Positions 21,299 through 31,020 of a stretch of DNA of 64,000 nucleotides are shown here, piece by piece. The notes under the pieces were generated by a model that made no database searches, was not told the origin of the DNA, and saw nothing but the letters and a program-made list of their open reading frames with translations. The number at the start of each line of letters is the position of its first letter. The stretch's first letter is position 1. Source of the DNA: Acidobacteriota bacterium (GTDB taxonomy: Bacteria; Acidobacteriota; Vicinamibacteria; Vicinamibacterales; SCN-69-37); contig CANIII010000005.1 of assembly GCA_947467605.1 (NCBI GenBank), positions 124,001 through 188,000 on the forward strand, read 5' to 3'. A program made the position numbers and the translations under genes.

Positions 21299-23800
21299 CT
21301 ACGCCTGATCTGACCCAATCCGCATGCCGTAGAACGACCGGTGCACGAAGAAGGCGGATACCACAAAGAACGCGGCGGCCAGCACGTGGCTCAACATCGG
21401 ACCACGCTCAGCCGTCAGGCTGACGGCCAACTCTACAGCCAAAAGGCCAAAGAGCGTAGTGAACTTAATTACGGGGTTCATGGCGACCGATGAGGTGTCT
21501 TTGAACGGGTCGCCAACCGTGTCGCCCACGACCGTCGCATCGTGCAGCGGTGTGCCCTTCTTCTTCAGTTCCACTTCGACGATCTTCTTCGCGTTGTCCC
21601 AAGCGCCGCCGGCGTTCGCCATGAAAATCGCCTGATACAGACCGAACAGCGCGATCGACAGCAGATAGCCGATGAAGTAGAACGGCTCGACGAAGGCAAA
21701 CGCCAGCGTGCCGAAGAAGACCGCCAGGAAGATATTGAACATGCCGCGCTGGGCATACACCGTGCAGATCTCAACGACCTTCTTCGAGTCTTCGACCGAG
21801 GCCTTCACCACGCCATCGAGCTTGATGTTGGCCGTGATGAACTCCACCGCGCGATACGCGCCCGTGGTAACCGCCTGCATGGACGCCCCGGTGAACCAAT
21901 AGATCATGGCGCCGCCCGTGATCAAGCCGAGCAGGAACGGCGGGTGCAGCACGGATAGCTTGTCGAGGTTCGTCGTCAATCCATTCGTCAGGCCGACAAT
22001 GATCGAGAAGATCATGGTCGTCGCGCCAACCACAGCCGTGCCGATCAGCACGGGCTTGGCCGTCGCTTTGAAGGTGTTGCCGGCGCCATCGTTCTCTTCG
22101 AGGTTGTGCTTGGCCTTGTCAAAGTCGACGTTGAAGCCGAAGTTCTTCTTCAGCTCGTCTTTGATCCCGGGAATGCTTTCGATCGTCGACAGCTCAAACA
22201 CCGACTGCGCATTGTCGGTGACCGGACCGTACGAGTCGACGGCGATCGTCACTGGGCCCATGCCGAGGAAGCCGAACGCGATCAGACCGAACGCAAACAC
22301 GGCCGGTGCCAGCATCATGCCGCCCGCCGCCGGATTTGCCGCGTTGATGGCCGGGATGCCCGAGCTGACGCCGTAACCAATCGCCATGAGCGCCATGATC
22401 GTCATGCCCAGCCAATAGGCCGAGAAGTTGCCCGCCACCAGGCCCGACAGAATGTTGAGCGAGGCGCCACCGGCGTCAGACGACGTCACGACTTCCTTGA
22501 CGTGCGACGATTCGGTGGACGTGAAGATCTTCACGAGTTCCGGAATGATCGCGCCCGCGAGGGTGCCGCACGTGATGACCGTCGACAGCTTCCACCAGAG
22601 CGAGTTGTCGCCGCCCAGCGTCGGGATCAGCAGATAGGACGCGACGTAGGTCAACGCGACCGACACAATCGAGGTGAGCCACACGAGTCGTGTGAGCGGC
22701 GCTTCGTAGTTCATCTTGTCAACGCTGCCGTACTGCGCGGTCGCCAGCGCTTCGTTGACGAAATACGACACGCCCGACGCCACCACCATCACGATGCGCA
22801 TCATGAAGATCCAGACGAGCAGCTGAATCTGCACCTGCGGATCCTTTACCGCGAGCAGAATGAACGAGATCAGCGCGACGCCCGTGACGCCGTACGTTTC
22901 GAAACCGTCGGCCGACGGGCCGACCGAGTCGCCGGCATTGTCGCCGACGCAGTCCGCGATCACGCCCGGGTTGCGCGCGTCGTCTTCCTTGATCTTGAAG
23001 GCGATCTTCATCAAATCGGAGCCGATGTCGGCGATCTTCGTGAAGATGCCGCCGGCAATACGCAGCGCCGCCGCGCCGAGCGACTCGCCGATCGCGAAAC
23101 CGATGAAACACGAACCCGCGTAGTCACCCGGCACGAAGAGCAGGATGAAGAGCATCAGGAGCAGCTCGACGCTGATGAGCATCATGCCGATGCTCATGCC
23201 GGCCTTGAGCGGAATCGCGTAACACGGGAACGGCTTGCCCTTGAGGGCGGCAAAGGCCGTGCGGGAGTTTGCGAAGGTATTGACGCGAATACCAAACCAC
23301 GCCACGCCGTAGCTGCCGGCCATGCCGACGAGGCTGAATCCGAGAATGATGGCGACCTTCATGATCGGCATGTGCTGCAAGTAGCCGAAGTAGACCGCGA
23401 TGATTGACCCGATGAAGAGCCACAGCCGCATCAGGAACCGGCCCTGCTGCACGAGGTAGGCCTTGCACGTCGTGTAGATGAGCTCGGACACCTCGAGCAT
23501 CGACGCATGGACCGGGGCGTTCTTCAGCTGGGTGTACATCACCAGACCAAAGAGCAGGCCCAGGACGGCAACCAAGATGCCGGAGAACAGGAGCGTGTGC
23601 CCGTTGATACCGAGGAACGAGACCTGGCTCAGGTCGGGCAAGACCAGGTTGGCCTCGCCGCCATGATGCACAGGCGCTGCCGCCTGCATCGTCGCGTCCT
23701 GAGGGCTGGCCCCCACATACGTCGATGTCATCACGACCGAGGCGGCTGCCACCGCCAGCACTAACACGACACGCTTCATACCTGACCATCCTGCGTTCAT
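21299..23800 (-). CDS. hppA: Membrane-bound ion-translocating pyrophosphatase, divergent type
   Basis: An 833-residue integral membrane pyrophosphatase that couples PPi hydrolysis to H+ or Na+ pumping, with about 16 hydrophobic segments. The active-site region reads GGIFTKIADIGSDLMKIAF, then EDDARNPGVIADCVGDNAGDS and VGPSADGFETYG. This keeps the EDDxRNPxxIAD and DNAGD cores, but replaces the canonical ADVGADLVGKVE and AADLFE elements. Lys578 in GNTFKATAKP occupies the position where Lys (not Ala) marks K+-independent enzymes. The start at 23800 follows GAGGAG. The first 40 residues resemble a signal peptide or extra TM helix. Belonging to an evolutionarily divergent mPPase clade is an inference from these motifs; the pumped ion cannot be assigned. 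Confidence 0.88.
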   Translation of the reverse strand: MNAGWSGMKRVVLVLAVAAASVVMTSTYVGASPQDATMQAAAPVHHGGEANLVLPDLSQVSFLGINGHTLLFSGILVAVLGLLFGLVMYTQLKNAPVHASMLEVSELIYTTCKAYLVQQGRFLMRLWLFIGSIIAVYFGYLQHMPIMKVAIILGFSLVGMAGSYGVAWFGIRVNTFANSRTAFAALKGKPFPCYAIPLKAGMSIGMMLISVELLLMLFILLFVPGDYAGSCFIGFAIGESLGAAALRIAGGIFTKIADIGSDLMKIAFKIKEDDARNPGVIADCVGDNAGDSVGPSADGFETYGVTGVALISFILLAVKDPQVQIQLLVWIFMMRIVMVVASGVSYFVNEALATAQYGSVDKMNYEAPLTRLVWLTSIVSVALTYVASYLLIPTLGGDNSLWWKLSTVITCGTLAGAIIPELVKIFTSTESSHVKEVVTSSDAGGASLNILSGLVAGNFSAYWLGMTIMALMAIGYGVSSGIPAINAANPAAGGMMLAPAVFAFGLIAFGFLGMGPVTIAVDSYGPVTDNAQSVFELSTIESIPGIKDELKKNFGFNVDFDKAKHNLEENDGAGNTFKATAKPVLIGTAVVGATTMIFSIIVGLTNGLTTNLDKLSVLHPPFLLGLITGGAMIYWFTGASMQAVTTGAYRAVEFITANIKLDGVVKASVEDSKKVVEICTVYAQRGMFNIFLAVFFGTLAFAFVEPFYFIGYLLSIALFGLYQAIFMANAGGAWDNAKKIVEVELKKKGTPLHDATVVGDTVGDPFKDTSSVAMNPVIKFTTLFGLLAVELAVSLTAERGPMLSHVLAAAFFVVSAFFVHRSFYGMRIGSDQA

Positions 23801-23814
23801 CGATCCCTGCTCCT

Positions 23815-23836
23815 CGCCAGCGTCAGCGCGCTGGCG
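23815..23836. repeat. Hairpin in the hppA leader
   Basis: CGCCAGCG and CGCTGGCG form a perfect 8-bp stem with a 6-nt loop, a few bases upstream of the hppA ribosome-binding GAGGAG. It could affect translation start or be incidental. A minus-strand TAATAT (23842-23847) just upstream is a possible -10. Confidence 0.3.
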
Positions 23837-23892
23837 CATGCATATTAGTCGCGTACGCCCTCGACTCTGAAATTAGTCTTGAAAACGGCGCG

Positions 23893-24522
23893 TCAATGTC
23901 CCGAGGCGGGCTCCGGGCGATGGCCGCTGTCACTGCCCGCCCGCATCGTCGCCGGCAGCGCCATCCCGCCGGTCAGAAACACGCGGACGCCCTGCTCGAC
24001 CGTCATGTCGGGAAAGGTCACCTGCGCCGGCCGGCAGACCACGATGTCGCCGAGATACAAATGATTGGTCGGCACATACACCGCCATCAGCGTCTCAGTG
24101 CCGTGGCCGCGATCGACCGAAAACTCTTTCGTCAGAAAGCCGAGCACGGAGCCGCGGACCGAGTCTTCCACGAGCACCACCTGCTTGAACCCATATTCGT
24201 TGTCGGGTGAGAACGCCGCAATCAGCTGCTTCACCGGGCCGTACACCGTGCGGAACACCGGAATCTGCATCAGCAGGTGCTCACCTTGTCCGAGCACCCG
24301 CCGGCCAAACACATTGCGTGCGACGGCGCCGATGACCACGAGGATGCCGATGCCCGCGAGAATGCCGGCCCCGGGGACGTGAAAGCCCAGGGTGCGCTCG
24401 AAAGCACCGCTCGTCAGGCCATCAATGCGTCGGAACGTCCAGACAATCGTGACCAGGCTGATGGCCAGCGGCACGGTGACGAAGAACCCGGTGATTAGAC
24501 TCCGACGCAACCAGGAGATCAT
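23893..24522 (-). CDS. DUF502 family membrane protein
   Basis: A 209-residue DUF502 protein. It has two N-terminal TM segments (SLITGFFVTVPLAISLVTIVWTF and GAGILAGIGILVVIGAVARN) followed by a soluble domain with IPVFRTVYGPVKQLIAAFS, VVLVEDSVRGSVLGFLT and VYVPTNHLYLGDIVV. This is the typical DUF502 pattern; no biochemical role is firmly known. The start at 24522 (MISWLRRSLITGF) lies 8 nt past the uppP stop. The C-terminal Gly/His/Arg tail is not conserved in type. It is the last gene of the tgt-yajC-secDF-uppP run. Confidence 0.82.
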   Translation of the reverse strand: MISWLRRSLITGFFVTVPLAISLVTIVWTFRRIDGLTSGAFERTLGFHVPGAGILAGIGILVVIGAVARNVFGRRVLGQGEHLLMQIPVFRTVYGPVKQLIAAFSPDNEYGFKQVVLVEDSVRGSVLGFLTKEFSVDRGHGTETLMAVYVPTNHLYLGDIVVCRPAQVTFPDMTVEQGVRVFLTGGMALPATMRAGSDSGHRPEPASGH

Positions 24523-24530
24523 CGCGCCGG

Positions 24531-25328
24531 CTACCTCGCCATCCACACCATGGCGAGCAGGGCCACGCCCGCCGCGATGCGATACCACGCGAACGGCGCA
24601 AACCCCGACCGGCCGACAAATCTCATGAACGGACGGACGACCAGTGCAGAGGCAATGAACGCCATCACGAAGCCGACCGCAATTTCGAGCCCCAGGCCCT
24701 GCCCCAGATCGTGGCGCGCCTTCCAGAGGTCATGTGCAAAGGCGCCGGCCATTGTCGGCATTGCGAGAAAGAAGGAAAACTCTGCGGCCGCCGATCGTTC
24801 GAGTCCGGCCAGCATGCCGCCGACGATGGTGGAGCCCGACCGTGAGACGCCCGGAATCAGCGCCATCACCTGCCAGCACCCGATCACGAACGCCTTGCCC
24901 ACGGGCGTCTGGTCGGCCTGACGCACCACGGGCGCCGGGCGCAGCTGCTCGGCCATCAGCATCACAATGCCGCCCACGATGAACGCCACCGCGATGACCG
25001 TGGGGCTGGCATACAGAACGCGTTTCACGAAACTTGAAAACAACACGCCGGCGACGAGCGCGGGCAAAAACGCCACGACGATCATGGTGGCGAACCGTCG
25101 CGCATCCGGATCGCTCGGCAGCCCGGTCAGCACGGTCGCGAGTTTTTGCCGGTACAGCCACATCACGGCCAGGATCGACCCGAGTTGGATCGTGACTGTG
25201 AAGATCCCGCCGGGGTCCGAAAAATGGAGCCAGTCCTCGGCCAGGATCAAGTGCGCCGTGGACGACACGGGCAGGAACTCAGTGAGTCCCTGAATGACGC
25301 CGAGCAGCGCGGCGGTGAACAGAATCAC
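24531..25328 (-). CDS. uppP: Undecaprenyl-diphosphate phosphatase (BacA/UppP)
   Basis: An integral membrane phosphatase of 265 residues that converts undecaprenyl diphosphate to undecaprenyl phosphate, recycling the lipid carrier of peptidoglycan and O-antigen. The family motifs are intact: GLTEFLPVSSTAHLIL near the N-terminus (E and S active-site residues), PGVSRSGSTI in the middle and a C-terminal hydrophobic segment ending GVALLAMVWMAR. The start is a GTG at 25328, three nt after the secF stop. Overproduction is known to raise bacitracin tolerance in other bacteria. Confidence 0.96.
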   Translation of the reverse strand: MILFTAALLGVIQGLTEFLPVSSTAHLILAEDWLHFSDPGGIFTVTIQLGSILAVMWLYRQKLATVLTGLPSDPDARRFATMIVVAFLPALVAGVLFSSFVKRVLYASPTVIAVAFIVGGIVMLMAEQLRPAPVVRQADQTPVGKAFVIGCWQVMALIPGVSRSGSTIVGGMLAGLERSAAAEFSFFLAMPTMAGAFAHDLWKARHDLGQGLGLEIAVGFVMAFIASALVVRPFMRFVGRSGFAPFAWYRIAAGVALLAMVWMAR

Positions 25329-25331
25329 AGA

Positions 25332-26285
25332 CTAGGCGCGCGCGGCGCGCGCCTTGGCGCTCGCCCCGGCCGCCTGCGTCGGCGTCTGCCGGCTCAGGAT
25401 GATGGCGAGCGACGCCGCGATGAACACGGTCGAGTAGGTGCCAGTGATGACACCGATCATCATCGTGAACGCGAAGCCGCGCAGCACTTCGCCGCCGAAC
25501 AGATACAGCGCAAGCACCGCGAGGAACGTGACGCCCGAGGTGATGATCGTTCGGCCGAGCGTCTGGTTCACGCTCTTGTTGACGACTTCATCGAGCGGCT
25601 CGCGACGCATCGTGCGCAAGTTCTCGCGCACACGATCGAAGACGACAATCGTGTCGTTGACCGAGTAGCCGGCGATCGTCAGGATCGCCGCGATGATGTT
25701 CAACGACATGTCGTAGTGGAACATCCACAAGAAGACAAGTGTGATGAAGATGTCGTGGAACGTCGCGACCACCGCGCCGACAGCGAACGTGAGGCGGAAA
25801 CGGAACGCGACGTAGATCATGATGCCGCCGAGCGACGTCAGGAGCGCCCACAGACCCTTGCTCTTCAAGTCCGCGCCGACCTGCGGTCCGACGATGGATT
25901 TGCTCGTGCCCGTGAGCGGCAGTTTCGCGGCGCGCAGCGCATCTTCAATCTTCTTCGCGCCGTCCTCGAGACTGGTGCCCTGTTCCGGTCCTTGAGCCAA
26001 CGGCAGCCGGATCATGATGCGGTTGCGTGGGTCGGCCTGGCCGCCGTACTTCTGGACGACCTTGTCTTTGCTGACCGGGTCGAGCGCGGTGCGGACGACA
26101 TCTTCGTGCGTCGGCTGGGAGAACTCCGCGATCACGACCGTGCCGCCCGTAAAGTCGATGCCCATCGGAATGCCGCCGTGCGTGAACATCCAGCCGAGCC
26201 CGATCCAGATGATCGCGAGCGAGCCGATCAGCGCGTGCCAGCGGTATTTGATGAAGTTGTAATTGGCGTTATGAAAGATCTGCAT
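25332..26285 (-). CDS. secF: Protein translocase subunit SecF
   Basis: A 317-residue SecF. It begins with a TM helix (YRWHALIGSLAIIWIGLGWMF), then GIDFTGGTVVIAEF, the conserved D1 start of the periplasmic domain. Five C-terminal TM helices follow and contain AAILTIAGYSVNDTIVVFDRVREN, the SecF signature, and RTIITSGVTFLAVLALYLFGG. SecD and SecF use proton-motive force to pull proteins through SecYEG on the periplasmic side. It lies 3 nt downstream of secD and just ahead of uppP. Confidence 0.96.
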   Translation of the reverse strand: MQIFHNANYNFIKYRWHALIGSLAIIWIGLGWMFTHGGIPMGIDFTGGTVVIAEFSQPTHEDVVRTALDPVSKDKVVQKYGGQADPRNRIMIRLPLAQGPEQGTSLEDGAKKIEDALRAAKLPLTGTSKSIVGPQVGADLKSKGLWALLTSLGGIMIYVAFRFRLTFAVGAVVATFHDIFITLVFLWMFHYDMSLNIIAAILTIAGYSVNDTIVVFDRVRENLRTMRREPLDEVVNKSVNQTLGRTIITSGVTFLAVLALYLFGGEVLRGFAFTMMIGVITGTYSTVFIAASLAIILSRQTPTQAAGASAKARAARA

Positions 26286-26288
26286 GGC

Positions 26289-27872
26289 TCAGATGCTCAA
26301 CTTGGCAGTGGCGGCCGGCTTGCGCGACAGGATGAACTCAAACATCGTGCGCGAGACGAACACTGCGGTGAAGACGTTCGCAATAAGACCGAAAAACAGG
26401 GTGGTGGCAAAGCCGCGGATCGGGCCCGTGCCGAACTGGAAGAGGAACGCCGCCGAGATCAGCGATGACACGTGCGTGTCGACGATCGTGATGAAGACGC
26501 GATCGAAACCGGCCGAGAGGGCCTGCCTGGCGCCCTTACCCGTGGCGAGTTCTTCGCGGATGCGCTCGAAGATCAGGACGTTCGAATCGACGCCCATGCC
26601 GATCGTCAGAACAAAGCCGGCGATGCCTGGCAACGTCATGACCGCACCGAGGTAGGCCATAAAGCCCATCAGGATCAGCAGGTTCATGACAATCGACGTC
26701 AGCGCGTTGATGCCGGCCAGCTTGTAGTAGGCCAGCATGAAGAGGGTGACGAAGATGAGCGCCAGGCCCGACGCCATCATGCCCGCACGCACCGAATCCT
26801 GGCCAAGCGTCGGGCCGACTTCTTCCTGCTGCAGCATCGTGAGCGATGCCGGCAGCGCGCCCGAGCGCAGCACGAGTGCGAGGTCATTCGCTTCCTGCTG
26901 GGTGAACCGTCCCGTAATGCGCGCGTCGGCCGTGTTGATGGCGCCTTCGATGCGCGGCGTGGAGACGACGCGGCCGTCGAGGATGATCGCCAGAATGCGG
27001 CCGACGTTCGCGCCGGTCACAGCGCTGAACTTCGCCACGCCGCCGTTATTGAGCGTGAAGCCGACGGCCGGCTGGTTGTATTCGTCGAGCGTCGCGCGCG
27101 CGTTGCGCAGATCGCGACCGGTGATCGCCGAGACCTTACGGACGAGATAGAACTCGTTGACCGCCGATGCGCCGGGCGCGTTCGATCCGCCCGAGCCCTG
27201 CAGCACTTCCATGTCCAGCGGCACCTGACCGCCAGACGCCGTCAGGAGCGATGCCTGATCCGCCGTCGGACCGCCTTCGATGATGCGCAGTTCGAGGATC
27301 GCCGTCTTGCCGATGATGTCCTTGGCGCGAGCGACGTCCGAGATGCCCGGGAGCTGGACGATGATCTCGTTCTTGTCCTTGCCCGAACCGTACGGCGCCA
27401 CGATCGGTTCGGAGACACCGAGTTCGTTCACGCGCCGCTCGATCGTCTGCACGGACTGATCGACCGCTGAGGCGCGGCGCTGCACTTCGATGTTCGGCTT
27501 CATCTTCGCGATGTAGCCGCCGCCCGGCTGATTGTCGCGGTTGAATGCGTCGCCGTACTGCTGGTCGAAGATCTGGCGGAACTGCTGGTCCTTGTCGGCC
27601 GGCACGCCATCGATCTGAAACTCGGTGAGGCTCAGCACGCGCGTGCCCGCGACGATGATCCCCTGCGCTTTCAACGCTTCCCGCAGCTGTTCGCTGCTGG
27701 TCTCCGTCTCCACGCGCAACGCATCGTCGGTCTTCACCGCCAAGATGAGCTGGAGACCGCCTTTCAGGTCGAGACCGAGGTGGACTTTGGTCTGGGGCGG
27801 ATAGAACGCGACGATCGCAATGAGGGCGACCGCAAGGATACTCAACAGCTTCCAGCGAAGGTTCTTATACAT
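26289..27872 (-). CDS. secD: Protein translocase subunit SecD
   Basis: A 527-residue SecD. It has an N-terminal TM helix (WKLLSILAVALIAIVAFYPP), the GLDLKGGLQLILAV start of the P1 periplasmic domain, a large periplasmic region and a C-terminal RND-like TM bundle. The bundle includes the GIAGFVLTIGMGVDSNVLIFERIREEL motif. The gene order yajC-secD-secF is the standard one, with 2-3 nt gaps. The start at 27872 has no competing start nearby. Confidence 0.97.
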   Translation of the reverse strand: MYKNLRWKLLSILAVALIAIVAFYPPQTKVHLGLDLKGGLQLILAVKTDDALRVETETSSEQLREALKAQGIIVAGTRVLSLTEFQIDGVPADKDQQFRQIFDQQYGDAFNRDNQPGGGYIAKMKPNIEVQRRASAVDQSVQTIERRVNELGVSEPIVAPYGSGKDKNEIIVQLPGISDVARAKDIIGKTAILELRIIEGGPTADQASLLTASGGQVPLDMEVLQGSGGSNAPGASAVNEFYLVRKVSAITGRDLRNARATLDEYNQPAVGFTLNNGGVAKFSAVTGANVGRILAIILDGRVVSTPRIEGAINTADARITGRFTQQEANDLALVLRSGALPASLTMLQQEEVGPTLGQDSVRAGMMASGLALIFVTLFMLAYYKLAGINALTSIVMNLLILMGFMAYLGAVMTLPGIAGFVLTIGMGVDSNVLIFERIREELATGKGARQALSAGFDRVFITIVDTHVSSLISAAFLFQFGTGPIRGFATTLFFGLIANVFTAVFVSRTMFEFILSRKPAATAKLSI

Positions 27873-27874
27873 GA

Positions 27875-28234
27875 TTAGAGGTTGCCGCTCTGCTCGTTGT
27901 TAACCGGGACGACCGGTTCCTGTCCCTGGAGGCCGCCCACGGCCGCACGGGCAATTTCGATGGTGATCTTATCGGCAATCTGCAATTTGAGCGACTGGTC
28001 CCCGAGCTTGGTGATCTGACCGTAGATCCCGCTCGTGGTGATGACCCGATCACCCACCTTCAAACTGCTCTGAAAATCGGCCACCTTCTTCTGGCGCGTC
28101 TTCATCGGACGCAACACCAGGAAATAGAAGATGCCCAACATCAGGACGAACGGCAACATGGAAACCAGAATGTTCTGCTGTCCCTGCGCCGGCTGCGACA
28201 TCGCCATCATAAATGGCGTACTGAGTGCACTCAT
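27875..28234 (-). CDS. yajC: Preprotein translocase accessory subunit YajC
   Basis: A 119-residue YajC. One N-terminal TM helix (ILVSMLPFVLMLGIFYFLVLRPM) is followed by the RPMKTRQKKVADFQSSLKVGDRVITTSGIYG signature and a small beta domain. It is part of the holotranslocon SecDF-YajC-YidC. It sits 6 nt after tgt and 2 nt before secD, the typical tgt-yajC-secDF arrangement. The start is the ATG at 28234; a later Met (MMAMSQP) is possible. Confidence 0.93.
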   Translation of the reverse strand: MSALSTPFMMAMSQPAQGQQNILVSMLPFVLMLGIFYFLVLRPMKTRQKKVADFQSSLKVGDRVITTSGIYGQITKLGDQSLKLQIADKITIEIARAAVGGLQGQEPVVPVNNEQSGNL

Positions 28235-28240
28235 TGCGTC

Positions 28241-29413
<1,173 letters not shown>

Positions 29414-29447
29414 CTAGCCTATCGGAAAGTCACACGCGTGTTCCGGC

Positions 29448-29453
29448 TATACT
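29448..29453 (+). promoter_or_regulatory. -10 box of ddl
   Basis: TATACT lies 13 nt before the GTG start of ddl, so a transcript would begin only about 7 nt upstream of the start codon. No -35 consensus is visible at 17 nt. Confidence 0.4.
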
Positions 29454-29466
29454 GTCGGCCACACTC

Positions 29467-30648
29467 GTGAAGCGACTTCGTGTAGGCGTGCTGTACGGCG
29501 GGCGGTCCAGTGAACACGAGATTTCTCTCGCGTCGGCTGCGGCGGTCTTTGCCAATCTCGATCGACAGAAGTACGAACCCATTCCGCTGAAGATTGAAAA
29601 AGACGGACGTTGGGTGTTGGCCGACCGCGCACCATCAGCGGCCTCCGCGGCGGAAGTCATCGATCAGATGCGTGGTGAGGCCGCGCGCGTGCGTGGCGGC
29701 CGCGAGGTCATCCTGCCCGCGCGCCCCGGCGCCGGCTCCGACACGCTGATCCTGCTCGACCGCCGCGAAGCGCGCACGCGTGAAACGCACGGCGAAGATG
29801 TCGAAGCGGTCACCAACGTCACCGGCCTCGGCCTCGATGTGATCTTTCCCGTTCTGCATGGACCGCTCGGCGAAGACGGCACGATTCAAGGCCTCCTCGA
29901 ACTCGCCAACATCCCGTACGTCGGCTGCGGCGTACTCGCCTCGGCCGTCGGCATGGACAAGGCGATCATGAAGATCCTGTTCCGCCACAAAGGCCTGCGC
30001 GTCGCCGACTTTGAAGTGGTATGGCGACGAGAACTCCAGTCCGATCGCGCCGGCGTGCGGGCGCGGATTGAAAAGGCGCTGCCCTATCCCGTGTTCGTGA
30101 AACCCGCGAACATGGGCTCAAGCGTCGGCATTTCAAAAGTGAAGTCGGCGGCGGCACTCGATGCCGCGCTCGACCTAGCCGCGTCCTTCGATCGAAAACT
30201 CATCGTCGAAGCCGGCATCCCCGACGCGCGAGAGATCGAATGCGCCGTCCTCGGCAACGACATCGTGGATGCGTCCGTGCCCGGTGAGATCGTCCCCGCG
30301 AATGAGTTCTACGACTACGACGCGAAATACATCAGCGGCGGATCCAAGACCGTGTTGCCTGCGAAACTGACCGACAAAGTTGCAGCGGAAGTGCGCAAGC
30401 AGGCCATCGCCGCGTTCGAAGCGATCGATGGCGCCGGTCTCGCGCGCGTGGATTTCCTCGTGACGAAATCGACCAACAAAATTTTCGTCAACGAAGTGAA
30501 CACGCTGCCAGGATTCACAACGATCAGCATGTATTCGCAGTTGTGGCAGGCATCCGGCGTCGACTATCCCACGCTCGTTGATCGCTTGGTGACGCTCGCC
30601 ATCGAACGTCACAACGACAAACAAGACGTCAGAACAAGCTTTTTTTGA
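29467..30648 (+). CDS. ddl: D-alanine--D-alanine ligase
   Basis: An ATP-grasp ligase of 393 residues that makes D-Ala-D-Ala for peptidoglycan. Key parts: VGVLYGGRSSEHEISLASA at the N-terminus, VLHGPLGEDGTIQGLLELANIPYVG, PVFVKPANMGSSVGISKV (ATP-binding loop), DAREIECAVLGND, and the Mg-binding VNEVNTLPGFTTISMYSQLW at the end. It contains an insertion (about 60-105) typical of the longer Ddl subtype. I choose the GTG at 29467 (MKRLRVGVLYGG); an ATG at 29410 would overlap the promoter. The C-terminal end is extended by a short charged tail. Confidence 0.95.
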   Translation: MKRLRVGVLYGGRSSEHEISLASAAAVFANLDRQKYEPIPLKIEKDGRWVLADRAPSAASAAEVIDQMRGEAARVRGGREVILPARPGAGSDTLILLDRREARTRETHGEDVEAVTNVTGLGLDVIFPVLHGPLGEDGTIQGLLELANIPYVGCGVLASAVGMDKAIMKILFRHKGLRVADFEVVWRRELQSDRAGVRARIEKALPYPVFVKPANMGSSVGISKVKSAAALDAALDLAASFDRKLIVEAGIPDAREIECAVLGNDIVDASVPGEIVPANEFYDYDAKYISGGSKTVLPAKLTDKVAAEVRKQAIAAFEAIDGAGLARVDFLVTKSTNKIFVNEVNTLPGFTTISMYSQLWQASGVDYPTLVDRLVTLAIERHNDKQDVRTSFF

Positions 30649-30657
30649 TTTTTGCGC

Positions 30658-30686
30658 TTGACTCTCGTACGACTCGTCCCTAATCT
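30658..30686 (+). promoter_or_regulatory. Sigma-70 promoter of a short transcription unit
   Basis: TTGACT (30658-30663), a 17-nt spacer and TAATCT (30681-30686), just behind the ddl stop. Initiation is expected near 30693. It is among the best -35/-10 matches in the window. Confidence 0.65.
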
Positions 30687-30914
30687 ACATCTTGCGTGAA
30701 GATCAACGGCTCATCCTACTTGTTGGGTACAGGGTCGCAAAAAACCAACAACGTAGCACGCACAGTTTGCCAGGCGTTTGAGCGCGGAACTCGTCGCGAT
30801 CTGCCTGCCACGAAGCGCGGACGACGCACGTGCACGTTGACGTGCCGGTAGGCAGCGACGCTGCGGTGCGGAGCGCGTCCTCGCACATACCACCTGGAAG
30901 GGGGGGACAATACA

Positions 30915-30965
30915 ATGGCGAAGAAGACTGCCAAGAAGGCGAAGAAGGGCGGCAAGAAGCGGTAA
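30915..30965 (+). CDS. Tiny lysine-rich peptide (16 residues)
   Basis: A short ORF encodes MAKKTAKKAKKGGKKR, in which 9 of 16 residues are Lys or Arg. It is preceded by GGAAGGGGGG with 8 nt spacing, a strong purine-rich ribosome site, and followed 23 nt later by an intrinsic terminator. The composition resembles histone H1-like or nucleoid-binding tails and ribosome-binding basic peptides. I recognise no family and do not assign a function. The stretch is so repetitive in AAG codons that a chance ORF cannot be excluded, but the promoter, ribosome site and terminator context argues for expression. Confidence 0.5.
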   Translation: MAKKTAKKAKKGGKKR

Positions 30966-30988
30966 CTCGCTTTTGCCCGCACGAAGAG

Positions 30989-31018
30989 AAAGGGGGCGCT
31001 TCCGCGCCCCCTTTTTTT
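30989..31018 (+). terminator. Strong intrinsic terminator after the tiny ORF
   Basis: AAAGGGGGCGC (30989-30999), loop TTCC, GCGCCCCCTTT (31004-31014), then T residues to 31018. It is an 11-bp GC-rich stem with seven T in a row. It also separates this unit from the convergent HEAT-repeat gene ending at 31021. Confidence 0.9.
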
Positions 31019-31020
31019 AT

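Larger units (their letters stand above)
30693..31018 (+). ncRNA. Candidate structured leader or small RNA of about 325 nt
   Basis: This transcription unit has its own promoter and a strong intrinsic terminator. Hairpin 1: CTAC+TTGTTGG (30716-30726) pairs with CCAACAA, a bulged C, then GTAG (30745-30756). Hairpin 2: CTGCCTGCC (30801-30809) pairs with GGTAGGCAG (30847-30855), is extended by CGTCG/CGACG (30792-30796 and 30856-30860), and encloses GCACGT/ACGTGC (30826-30831 and 30840-30845). It does not look like tmRNA, 6S, RNase P or SRP RNA. A purine-rich ribosome site and a 16-codon ORF occupy the 3' part, so it may be an mRNA with a long structured leader, a small RNA or both. Confidence 0.45.

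Noticed and set aside
22106-23407. A long plus-strand open frame opposite hppA
   Set aside because: It is antisense to a conserved membrane pyrophosphatase and its translation is Arg/Asp/His-rich with no family resemblance.
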